From: Eubacteriales bacterium
GTDB lineage: Bacteria; Bacillota_A; Clostridia; Christensenellales; Aristaeellaceae
Length of the DNA: 6,715 nucleotides
Assembly (NCBI GenBank): GCA_028692205.1
Contig: JAQUXV010000148.1
Span: 1 to 6,715, forward strand
Reading direction: 5' to 3'
Position 1 is the stretch's first letter; each line of letters opens with the position of its first letter. Below the pieces are notes generated by a model that was not told the DNA's origin, searched no databases, and was given only the letters and a program-made list of their open reading frames with translations. Position numbers and translations under genes: made by a program. Of the stretch, positions 1 to 6,269 are shown piece after piece.

Positions 1-29
1 ATTCTGCCCAAAGTGACCATACAGGAAAT

Positions 30-524
30 ATGAAAACCGAATGGGTGCGGCGGTTCATCCGCCTTGGGCGGGATGGCGAACCGATGCTTTGGGACGATGT
101 GCTTGCTCTCTTTCCATATGACTATATAGGGCGAAACGGGCAGATCGGCTGTGAGCATACGGTAACGTTCACGATTGTGGAGCGCGTTACCGGAAAAGAT
201 GCCGGGCAGATCAGCCTTCGCATCGGCGACAGCGCGGAGCAGTTTTATCTGGGGCATATCGGCTATCACGTTGATCCGCCTTTCCGCGGGCATGGTTACG
301 CGGCCAGAGCCTGCGGCCTTTGCGTGCCCGCGTTGGCGCAGTTCGGGCTGCGCACGGTGGTAATTACCACCGATCCGGATAACCTGCCCAGCGTAAAAAC
401 TTGCCTTAAACTGCGCTGCGAGCTGGAAAGCACCGTGCGCGTTCCGCGCGCCATCTCCGGCAAGCTGGAAATCAGCAGTGTAAAACGCCGTTATATCTGG
501 ACACTTCCAACGCAACAACCGTAA
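30..524 (+). CDS. GNAT-family N-acetyltransferase
   Basis: This 164-residue protein belongs to the Gcn5-related acetyltransferase superfamily, cytoplasmic enzymes that move an acetyl group from acetyl-CoA to an amine. The acetyl-CoA pyrophosphate loop is visible as RGHGYA (residues 86-91), right after the strand GHIGYHVD (75-82). The later strand-turn ITTDPDNLPSVKTCLKL (112-128) is the typical GNAT motif B with the Asn-x-x-Ser turn. It ends in KRRYIWTL, a normal C-terminus for small Firmicutes GNATs, so the 3' end looks intact. The substrate cannot be told from sequence. The start at ATG 30 follows AGGA (23-26) at only 3 nt spacing, and the frame stays open to the window edge with no other start codon, so an earlier start outside the window is possible. 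It is separated from the next gene by 222 nt and probably transcribed separately. Confidence 0.88.
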   Translation: MKTEWVRRFIRLGRDGEPMLWDDVLALFPYDYIGRNGQIGCEHTVTFTIVERVTGKDAGQISLRIGDSAEQFYLGHIGYHVDPPFRGHGYAARACGLCVPALAQFGLRTVVITTDPDNLPSVKTCLKLRCELESTVRVPRAISGKLEISSVKRRYIWTLPTQQP

Positions 525-639
525 AACGACGGATTGGTAACGCCGGGAGAAGCGCAGATGCTTTCACATGTCTCCTGGACGAGGCGGGAGCGCTGCGCAG
601 CATGGCGGCCTCCATAGGAGAAAACCCGCGATTATACCT

Positions 640-668
640 CGGACAAAAACAGCAAACCGTTCTATGAT
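640..668 (+). promoter_or_regulatory. Candidate sigma-A-type promoter for the hydrolase-murF-ddl-dxs-tlyA operon
   Basis: A -10 like TATGAT (663-668, 5 of 6 to consensus) lies 17 bp downstream of CGGACA (640-645, 4 of 6 to TTGACA). Transcription would start near 675 and leave a leader of about 70 nt before the TTG start at 747. It sits in the only sizeable gap of the window and just upstream of five tightly packed genes. A second, weaker -10 like sequence, TAAAAT (711-716), has no convincing -35. This is a match by eye only. Confidence 0.4.
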
Positions 669-693
669 AGGGTTTTCAGATACGGACTTTTCT

Positions 694-715
694 TTTTGCC
701 CGTAATGGGGTAAAA
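694..715 (+). promoter_or_regulatory. Short inverted repeat or hairpin in the putative operon leader
   Basis: TTTTGCCC (694-701) and GGGTAAAA (708-715) form an 8-bp stem with one G-U pair and a 6-nt loop, GTAATG. It lies between the candidate promoter and the ribosome binding site of the hydrolase gene. No T-run follows on either strand, so it is a poor intrinsic terminator. It could be an operator, a leader hairpin, or chance. Confidence 0.3.
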
Positions 716-730
716 TACCTTGTGTTGCTG

Positions 731-739
731 GAAAGGTGG
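731..739 (+). promoter_or_regulatory. Ribosome binding site that selects the TTG start at 747
   Basis: GAAAGGTGG matches the Shine-Dalgarno consensus AAAGGAGG except for one base and ends 7 nt before TTG 747-749. An upstream in-frame TTG at 720 has no comparable site and would place this Shine-Dalgarno inside the coding region, so 747 is preferred. Confidence 0.65.
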
Positions 740-746
740 TGCGGGT

Positions 747-1541
747 TTGCAAACGACGGTTCATGGTTGTCGTATTTTTTACGAAATTACCCCGGGCGCG
801 TCGGCGGATGCGCCGCGTGTGCTGTTGCTGCATGGCTGGGGTTGCGAACACGGCTACTTTTCGCCGATTACGAACGCGCTTGCCAGAGAGGCGACGGTCG
901 TCTCGCTGGATTTTCCCGGACACGGTCAAAGCGACGAACCACCCGAACCTTGGGATGCCTCCGAGTTTGCCGCACAGGTTGCGGAACTGATTCGGGAAAA
1001 TGGGCTTGCGCCTGTGCAGATCATCGGCCATTCCCACGGCGGCAGGATAGCGCTGAAGCTGGCGATTGAATATCCCGAGCTGGTTGGAAAGCTGATCATC
1101 ACCGGGGGCGCGGGCCTGCGAAAGCCGGAAACCGAGAAATCCGGCAAACGGACGGCCAACTACAAGCGATACTCTGCTTTCCTAAACAGAATGAAGACCA
1201 TTCCAACCCTTTCGCCTATTGCCGAGAAGATGCAAACGGCGCTGCGCAACCGTTACGGCTCGCCGGATTATGTGAAGCTCAACGAGAACATGCGCAGAAC
1301 TTTCGTTAAGCTTGTTACCGAGGACCTTACGCCCCAGCTTTCCCGCATTCAGGCGCCGACGTTGCTCGTTTGGGGCGATGCGGATACCGAAACGCCCCTA
1401 TGGATGGGGGAAACGATGGAAAAGCTCATTCCCGACGCCGGCCTTGTGGTGTTCACGGGAGGCACGCACTTTGCCTTTCTGGAGCAATGGCAGCGTTTTA
1501 CGGTGATTGCAAAGCAATTTTTCATGGAGGAACATGCCTGA
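747..1541 (+). CDS. Alpha/beta hydrolase fold protein
   Basis: This 264-residue protein, read from TTG 747, is a complete single-domain alpha/beta hydrolase, normal in length for the family and without signal peptide or membrane segment. The oxyanion-hole turn is HGWG (29-32). The nucleophile elbow is GHSHGG, with Ser96. The acid is probably Asp213 in WGDADTETP, and the base is His241 in GGTHFAF, so a full Ser-Asp-His triad is present. A lid insertion, rich in basic residues, lies around residues 125-190. Hydrolysis of an ester, amide or similar bond is likely; the substrate is unknown. It appears to be the first gene of the operon, and its TGA overlaps the ATG of the Mur ligase by one base (TGATG), so the two are probably translated in a coupled way. 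That hints at a cell-envelope role, but this is inference. Confidence 0.88.
   Translation: MQTTVHGCRIFYEITPGASADAPRVLLLHGWGCEHGYFSPITNALAREATVVSLDFPGHGQSDEPPEPWDASEFAAQVAELIRENGLAPVQIIGHSHGGRIALKLAIEYPELVGKLIITGGAGLRKPETEKSGKRTANYKRYSAFLNRMKTIPTLSPIAEKMQTALRNRYGSPDYVKLNENMRRTFVKLVTEDLTPQLSRIQAPTLLVWGDADTETPLWMGETMEKLIPDAGLVVFTGGTHFAFLEQWQRFTVIAKQFFMEEHA
1526..1531 (+). promoter_or_regulatory. Ribosome binding site of the Mur ligase, inside the hydrolase gene
   Basis: GGAGGA lies within the last codons of the hydrolase and ends 9 nt before ATG 1541. It decides the start of the ligase against the longer open frame that extends upstream to 1370, which has no such site and would lie inside the hydrolase gene. 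Confidence 0.75.
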
Positions 1542-3151
1542 TGACGGTCGACGGTTTCCGATGGCTGCTGCCCCTTTACCCCGTATGCGCTTCGCTGTTG
1601 GCGGCGAAGACGATATACCATTACTTTCAACTGGAAAGCTATCAGTTTCCGGGTTATTTCCGCTCGCTGCGCCGCAACCGCGTTCACACGTGGCTGCCGG
1701 GCCTGTTTGTTTCGGCTGTCTGTGTGCTGCTGTATTACGCGTACGATAAAATCTCCGCGTCACAGGCGCCGGAATGGCTGCTTGCAGCGGCGACAGTGGC
1801 GCTGCTTGCCGCAGCCTGCGTGCTGGGTAAATTGATCGCTTTGCTGTTCAGCGAAAAACACGCGAAAAAGAAGTTTGTACTTACCGGGCGCATGAAGCGG
1901 CTATACGGCGTATCGTTTGTGGTAATGGCTGCGGCATCCTTTTTGATCGCGCAAAGCCCGCTGGCCATCCTTCCCGCACTGTGGCCGCTGCTGCTGCCGC
2001 TTTGGGTAGCCCTTTCCGGCTTGCTGGCATGGCCGGTGGAAAAGGCGATCAGCGAGCTGTATTTCCGTGATGCGCGCCGGAAGCTGATGAACAACAAAGG
2101 GCTTGTCCGCATCGGCATTACGGGGAGTTACGGCAAAACGTCCGTTAAGCATATTATCGGCGCAATCCTTTCGGAAAAATATCCTACGCTGGTTACGCCT
2201 GCGAGCTTTAACACGCCGATGGGTGTTTCGCGCGCGATCCGCGAGAAGCTTTCGCCATCCCATCAGGTGTTTGTGGCGGAAATGGGCGCCCGGCACGTGG
2301 GCGATATTCGGGAAATGTGCCGGTTGGTACGGCCCACCATCGGGGTGCTGACCTCGGTGGGGCCGCAGCATCTGGAAACGTTCAGGACGATCGAGCGCGT
2401 TACCAAAACCAAGTATGAGCTGATCGAAGCGCTTCCGGCGGATTCCCACAGCTATTTCTGCGACGATCACGCGATCTGTAAACAGCTGTACGACCGTACT
2501 GAGAAGCCCAAGACGCTCATCAGCCTGAAAGCCGGGGAAGCGGACGTGTGGAGCGAGAACATCGCCGTCTCGCCCGAGGGAAGCTCGTTTGACCTGTGTA
2601 TCCGCGGAAAAGGCACCATCCGCTGCCAAACGCGGCTGTTGGGCGAACATAATATTTTAAACATTCTTACCGCTTCGGCCGTAGCCGATGGGCTGGGGCT
2701 TACGCTGCACCAGATCGCCAACGGCATCCGCAAGCTGCAGCCGATACCGAGCCGGCTGGAGCTCATCCAGTCGCCGAGCAGTTTTACCGTGATCAACGAC
2801 GCCTTCAACGCCAACCCTGTCGGCGCAAAGGCTGCCCTTCGAGTGCTTTCCCAGTTCCCCGAACGGCGCATCATCATCACGCCGGGTATGGTGGAACTGG
2901 GCGTACATGAGGCTGAGTATAACAAGGAATTTGGGCGCGCCATCGCGGGCGCGGCGGATATTGCTATTATTGTAGGCAAAAAGCGGGCGCAGCCGATTCT
3001 CGAAGGGCTTCGTGAAGCGGGCTTCCCGGAGGAGAACATCCACCGGGTCGACAGCCTGGACGCGTCTACGGCGCTTCTGACCACGCTTGCCCGCAAGGGC
3101 GACACCGTGCTTTACGAGAACGATTTGCCCGACCATTATCAAGAGGCGTAA
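1541..3151 (+). CDS. murF: Membrane-anchored MurF-type Mur ligase (UDP-MurNAc-tripeptide:D-Ala-D-Ala ligase family)
   Basis: MurF joins D-Ala-D-Ala to the peptidoglycan stem tripeptide using ATP. In this 536-residue protein the Mur ligase core starts near residue 188: Walker A GSYGKTS (195-201), Glu247 in AEMGA, His277 in QHLETF, candidate carbamylated lysine Lys289 or Lys291, GEHNILN (368-374) and NDAFNANP (419-426), the last being the MurF-type signature, then TPGMVELG (447-454). Residues 1-187 are not the usual UDP-substrate domain. They contain about five hydrophobic segments (roughly 6-26, 52-68, 79-103, 122-138, 141-164) with a basic stretch between the third and fourth. The C-terminus ends in YENDLPD (525-531) rather than the KGSR-like motif of E. 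coli MurF. I recall similar membrane-anchored proteins, usually annotated MurF, from other anaerobes. Ligase chemistry is well supported; substrate identity is less certain. It lies between the hydrolase (1-nt overlap) and ddl (16-nt gap). Confidence 0.85.
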   Translation: MTVDGFRWLLPLYPVCASLLAAKTIYHYFQLESYQFPGYFRSLRRNRVHTWLPGLFVSAVCVLLYYAYDKISASQAPEWLLAAATVALLAAACVLGKLIALLFSEKHAKKKFVLTGRMKRLYGVSFVVMAAASFLIAQSPLAILPALWPLLLPLWVALSGLLAWPVEKAISELYFRDARRKLMNNKGLVRIGITGSYGKTSVKHIIGAILSEKYPTLVTPASFNTPMGVSRAIREKLSPSHQVFVAEMGARHVGDIREMCRLVRPTIGVLTSVGPQHLETFRTIERVTKTKYELIEALPADSHSYFCDDHAICKQLYDRTEKPKTLISLKAGEADVWSENIAVSPEGSSFDLCIRGKGTIRCQTRLLGEHNILNILTASAVADGLGLTLHQIANGIRKLQPIPSRLELIQSPSSFTVINDAFNANPVGAKAALRVLSQFPERRIIITPGMVELGVHEAEYNKEFGRAIAGAADIAIIVGKKRAQPILEGLREAGFPEENIHRVDSLDASTALLTTLARKGDTVLYENDLPDHYQEA

Positions 3152-3154
3152 CAC

Positions 3155-3160
3155 AGGAGG
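3155..3160 (+). promoter_or_regulatory. Ribosome binding site of ddl, deciding between two adjacent ATG codons
   Basis: A perfect AGGAGG precedes two tandem ATG codons at 3165 and 3168. Spacing is 4 nt to the first and 7 nt to the second. The second has the better spacing and is taken as the start; the difference is one methionine. Confidence 0.75.
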
Positions 3161-3167
3161 TTTAATG

Positions 3168-4379
3168 ATGAGCAAAATACAACTGGGTGTGATTTACGGG
3201 AGCCGCAGCTCCGAGCATGAGGTATCCGTAATCAGTGCGCTGCAACTGATGAAAGCGGTGGACTGCGGCAAGTACGACGTGATTCCCATCTATATCAGCA
3301 TGAAGGGCGGCTGGTATTCCGGCGAGGCGCTTTGGGATATCCGCACCTATTCGAATTTTGATGAGAACGCAAAAGGCGTTTATAAGGTACAGCTGGATGT
3401 GACCGCCGGTTCCGGCACGCTGACAACCGTTGAACCCGCCAAAGGGCTTTTCGGGCACGAACAGGTTCGGCTGGTGGCCCGCCTGGACTGCGTGATTCCC
3501 GTTCTGCACGGGATGCACGGCGAGGACGGAACCCTGCAGGGAATGCTGGAGATGTGCAACATCCCTTATACCAGCTCCGGCGTGGCGCCTTCGGCCGTAG
3601 GCATGGACAAAGTTTATATGAAGCAGTATTTTCAGGGAGGCGGTTTCCCGGTGCTGCCCGGGTGCAGCACGCTTCGGAATACATGGCAAAAGGAACCGGA
3701 GAAGGTAATGGAGGAGATCGAAAGCAGGATTCCATATCCTGTGTTCGTAAAGCCCGCGTCGCTGGGTTCCTCCATCGGCGTCAGCAAAGCGAAGGATCGC
3801 GAGAGCCTTCGCGATGCGCTGGAACTGGCATTTGAGTTTGACCGCAAAGTAATGGTGGAAAAGGGCCTCGATAATCCGCTGGAACTCAATTGTTCGGTGC
3901 TGGGCTACGGCGGAGAGGCGCGCCCCTCCGAGATCGAAATGCCCGTTACCGGCGGCGATCTGCTGAGCTTTATGGATAAGTACATTCAAAGCGGCGGCGG
4001 CTCCAAAGGCATGGCGTCGCTCAAGCGCGTACTGCCCGCGCCCATCGAGCCGGAGCTTCGGGAACGCGTTCAGAAGCTTTCCGTCGATATTTTCAACAAT
4101 ATGGATTGCAAGGGTGTTGTGCGAATCGACTATATGTTCGATGTACCGACGGGAGAATTGTACATTACCGAAATCAACACCATTCCGGGATCGATGGCTT
4201 TTTACCTGTGGGAGCCCTGCGGCGTGCCGTATTCGAAGCTGGTCGACGAAATGGTCGCCTGTGCGATGCGCGCGCATGAAGAGAAGAATGACAGCAACTA
4301 TGCTTTTACCTCCGATATTTTGACCAATCTCACGTCCGGCGGCAAGGCCGGCGCGAAATTCGGCGCGAAAAACGCCTGA
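3168..4379 (+). CDS. ddl: D-alanine--D-alanine ligase family protein
   Basis: Ddl makes the D-Ala-D-Ala dipeptide from two D-alanines and ATP in the cytoplasm, the substrate of MurF. The 403-residue protein has the ATP-grasp architecture. The first-substrate motif is GSRSSEHEVS (11-20, Glu16). HGMHGEDGTLQG (114-125) and MDK (146-148) follow, then the ATP-binding KPASLGSSIG (195-204), the omega-loop pair Lys271-Tyr272 in MDKY, RIDYMFD, and the metal site EINTIPGS (335-342, Glu335 and Asn337). Tyr272 fits a D-Ala rather than D-lactate ligase. Two things are odd. The serine that binds the second D-Ala carboxylate in E. coli DdlB (Ser281) appears to be Tyr346. The protein is also some 40-100 residues longer than typical Ddl enzymes, partly through a Gly/Ala/Lys-rich tail (about 378-403). 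It follows the MurF-type ligase by 16 nt. Family assignment is firm; dipeptide specificity is inferred. Confidence 0.93.
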   Translation: MSKIQLGVIYGSRSSEHEVSVISALQLMKAVDCGKYDVIPIYISMKGGWYSGEALWDIRTYSNFDENAKGVYKVQLDVTAGSGTLTTVEPAKGLFGHEQVRLVARLDCVIPVLHGMHGEDGTLQGMLEMCNIPYTSSGVAPSAVGMDKVYMKQYFQGGGFPVLPGCSTLRNTWQKEPEKVMEEIESRIPYPVFVKPASLGSSIGVSKAKDRESLRDALELAFEFDRKVMVEKGLDNPLELNCSVLGYGGEARPSEIEMPVTGGDLLSFMDKYIQSGGGSKGMASLKRVLPAPIEPELRERVQKLSVDIFNNMDCKGVVRIDYMFDVPTGELYITEINTIPGSMAFYLWEPCGVPYSKLVDEMVACAMRAHEEKNDSNYAFTSDILTNLTSGGKAGAKFGAKNA

Positions 4380-4384
4380 AGGAG
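4379..4384 (+). promoter_or_regulatory. Ribosome binding site that selects the TTG start of dxs
   Basis: AAGGAG begins on the last base of the ddl stop codon and ends 7 nt before TTG 4392-4394, ideal spacing. The N-terminal sequence it gives (start, KLSQIQKPDDIRNLS) matches the usual start of Dxs proteins, so the TTG is convincing. Confidence 0.8.
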
Positions 4385-4391
4385 CGACAAT

Positions 4392-6269
4392 TTGAAGCTT
4401 TCCCAGATCCAAAAGCCGGATGACATCCGGAACCTGAGTTACGGCGAGTGCCAGGAACTGGCGGATGAAATCCGCGAGACCATCATCCATACGGTTTCCA
4501 GCAACGGCGGACATTTGTCCTCCAATCTGGGGGCGGTGGAGATCACGCTTGCGCTTCACCGTGTGTTCCACACGCCGGAAGATAAATTTGTGTTTGATGT
4601 AGGCCATCAATCCTATACGCATAAGCTGCTTACGGGGCGTGCCTGCCGGTTTGACAGCTTGCGTTGCTACGGCGGCCTTTCCGGTTTCCCCAAGTGCTCC
4701 GAAAGCGAGCACGACTGCTTTGAAACCGGGCATGCAAGCACAGCGATTTCCGCCGCGCTTGGGCTTGCGCGCGCGCGCGATCTGGCCGGAGGCGCCAACC
4801 AGGTGGTAGCGGTTGTAGGCGACGGCGCGCTGACGGGTGGAATGTGCTACGAAGCGATTAACGATTGCGGAAATACGAAAACCAAGCTGATTATTGTGCT
4901 GAACGACAATCAGATGTCCATTGCGAAAAACGTGGGCGCGCTGAACAACCATCTGGCACAGCTGCGCGCCAGCGCCGGTTGGAACACAACCAAAAAGCGC
5001 GTGAAGCACAATCTGTTGAAAATACCGGTGATCGGCGCACCCCTCGAGCGGATGGTACACACCGTGAACAAGTCCATAAAAACGCTGTTCGTAGACGAAG
5101 GGTTCTTTACGGCGCTGGGCTTCAAATACCTTGGGCCGATTGACGGGCACGATATCCGCGCGATGGAAAAGATATTCAAACGCGCCAAAGCGCTGGACGA
5201 GCCGGTGGTAATTCACTGCTGCACCAAAAAGGGCAACGGGTACCGAAAAGCGGAAAAGAGCCCCGAACAATTCCATGGCACGCCGCCGTTCTTTATTGAG
5301 AGCGGCGAGAAACAAAAACGCTCCCATACGCTGTACGGGCAGGTGGCGGCGGACGAGCTGGCAACAATGGCGAAAAAGGATTCGCGTATCGTTGTGGTTA
5401 CAGCCGCTATGCCGCTGGGCACGGGCGCGGACCGGTTTAAGGCAAAGTTCAAGGACCGGTATTTCGACGTGGGGATTGCCGAAGAACATGCCGTTACCAT
5501 GAGCGCCGGGCTTGCCAAAGGCGGTATGCGACCGTTCTTCTTTGTGTATTCCACGTTCCTGCAGCGCGGGTACGACCAGGTGCTGCACGACGTGTGCATG
5601 CAAAATTTGCCCGTCGTGTTCCTGCTGGACCGTGCGGGGCTGGGCAACGAGGACGGGCAATCCCATCAGGGGTTGTTTGATATCGCATACCTGCGCCATA
5701 TCCCCAATATTACACTGCTTGCGCCTGCCGATTCCGGCGAACTGACGGATATGCTGCATGCGGCGCTGGAACTGAACGCGCCCTGCGCCATCCGCTACCC
5801 GAAAACGGCGGTTACGCCCAACGCGTCCTATCCGACGAGGCCGTTCCTGCTGGGACGCTGGCGCACGCTGCTGGCCGGAACCGACGCGGCGATCCTGGCG
5901 GTGGGCAGTATGGTGGGCGCGGCGCTGAATGTGGCGCAAAAGCTTAAGGATGAGGGAATCGAAGTGGAAGTTGTGAACGCTTCCACGGTGAAACCGCTGG
6001 ACGGGTTTTGCCTCTCCCGGCTACTGGAACAAAAAAAGCAGGTGTTTACGCTGGAGGAGCACGTGGTGGACGGCGGCTTCGGCAGCGCAGTGCTGGAATA
6101 CAATGCCGCGCACGGCGGCGGGTTGACGGTGCGTACCCTCGGAGTGGAAAACCGTTTTGTGCCGCAGGGCGATCATCGCAGCCTGCTGATGGAAACGGGA
6201 CTGGACGAGGAAAGCCTGTGCCGGCGAATTCGCGAGGCGCTCGAACCGGGGGCAAAAAGCGATGAGTGA
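4392..6269 (+). CDS. dxs: 1-deoxy-D-xylulose-5-phosphate synthase
   Basis: Dxs condenses pyruvate with glyceraldehyde 3-phosphate to 1-deoxy-D-xylulose 5-phosphate, the first and usually flux-controlling step of the MEP isoprenoid pathway; it needs thiamine diphosphate and Mg2+. The 625 residues are full length (E. coli about 620). Visible in order: His41 in GGHLSSNLG, DVGHQSY with His72, the thiamine motif GDG (143-145) with Asp144 and Asn173 spaced 29 residues apart as in the E. coli metal ligands, YLGPIDGHD, then the pyrimidine-binding domain with catalytic Glu364 in GIAEEHAVT, YSTFLQRGYDQ and RAGLGNEDGQSHQG, and the C-terminal transketolase domain with VGSM and EEHVVDGGFGSAV. It starts 12 nt after ddl and overlaps tlyA by 8 nt. 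In a cell-wall operon it would supply precursors for undecaprenyl phosphate. No regulatory element is seen directly upstream. Confidence 0.97.
   Translation: MKLSQIQKPDDIRNLSYGECQELADEIRETIIHTVSSNGGHLSSNLGAVEITLALHRVFHTPEDKFVFDVGHQSYTHKLLTGRACRFDSLRCYGGLSGFPKCSESEHDCFETGHASTAISAALGLARARDLAGGANQVVAVVGDGALTGGMCYEAINDCGNTKTKLIIVLNDNQMSIAKNVGALNNHLAQLRASAGWNTTKKRVKHNLLKIPVIGAPLERMVHTVNKSIKTLFVDEGFFTALGFKYLGPIDGHDIRAMEKIFKRAKALDEPVVIHCCTKKGNGYRKAEKSPEQFHGTPPFFIESGEKQKRSHTLYGQVAADELATMAKKDSRIVVVTAAMPLGTGADRFKAKFKDRYFDVGIAEEHAVTMSAGLAKGGMRPFFFVYSTFLQRGYDQVLHDVCMQNLPVVFLLDRAGLGNEDGQSHQGLFDIAYLRHIPNITLLAPADSGELTDMLHAALELNAPCAIRYPKTAVTPNASYPTRPFLLGRWRTLLAGTDAAILAVGSMVGAALNVAQKLKDEGIEVEVVNASTVKPLDGFCLSRLLEQKKQVFTLEEHVVDGGFGSAVLEYNAAHGGGLTVRTLGVENRFVPQGDHRSLLMETGLDEESLCRRIREALEPGAKSDE

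Noticed and set aside
592..601. A 10-bp palindrome, GCTGCGCAGC, in the gap after the GNAT gene, considered as a terminator stem.
   Set aside because: There is no loop space in a perfect palindrome of this length and no T-run follows; likely chance in GC-rich DNA.
461..667. An open + frame running from inside the GNAT gene to a TGA at 665-667, with a protein-like stretch around 554-650 (LLDEAGALRSMAASIGENP).
   Set aside because: It overlaps the intact GNAT gene in another frame, its only ATG (602) gives about 21 residues, and no ribosome binding site precedes it. It might be a decayed gene remnant, but nothing identifies one.
720..746. The earlier TTG at 720 as the start of the hydrolase.
   Set aside because: It lacks a good ribosome binding site, adds a Cys-Cys-Trp stretch that does not fit the family, and would bury the Shine-Dalgarno that serves TTG 747.
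564..1037. A 157-codon minus-strand open frame across the gap and the start of the hydrolase.
   Set aside because: It is largely antisense to the conserved hydrolase N-terminus, its composition is Arg- and Pro-rich, and no family is recognisable.
1370..1540. A 57-codon upstream extension of the Mur ligase frame.
   Set aside because: It lies inside the hydrolase coding sequence, and a strong ribosome binding site points to ATG 1541, where the membrane segments begin.
3981..4010. Ddl as a vancomycin-type D-Ala-D-Lac ligase.
   Set aside because: The omega-loop pair Lys271-Tyr272 fits D-Ala-D-Ala ligases, and there are no vanH, vanX or vanRS-like genes nearby.
3162..5939. A 925-codon open frame on the minus strand, antisense to ddl and dxs.
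   Set aside because: It lies on the same codon grid as both + strand genes, which share one frame. Stops in that antisense frame arise only opposite TTA, CTA or TCA codons, which are rare in GC-rich genes. Its translation is rich in Arg, His and Gln with no recognisable motif, while the + strand encodes two clear enzymes.
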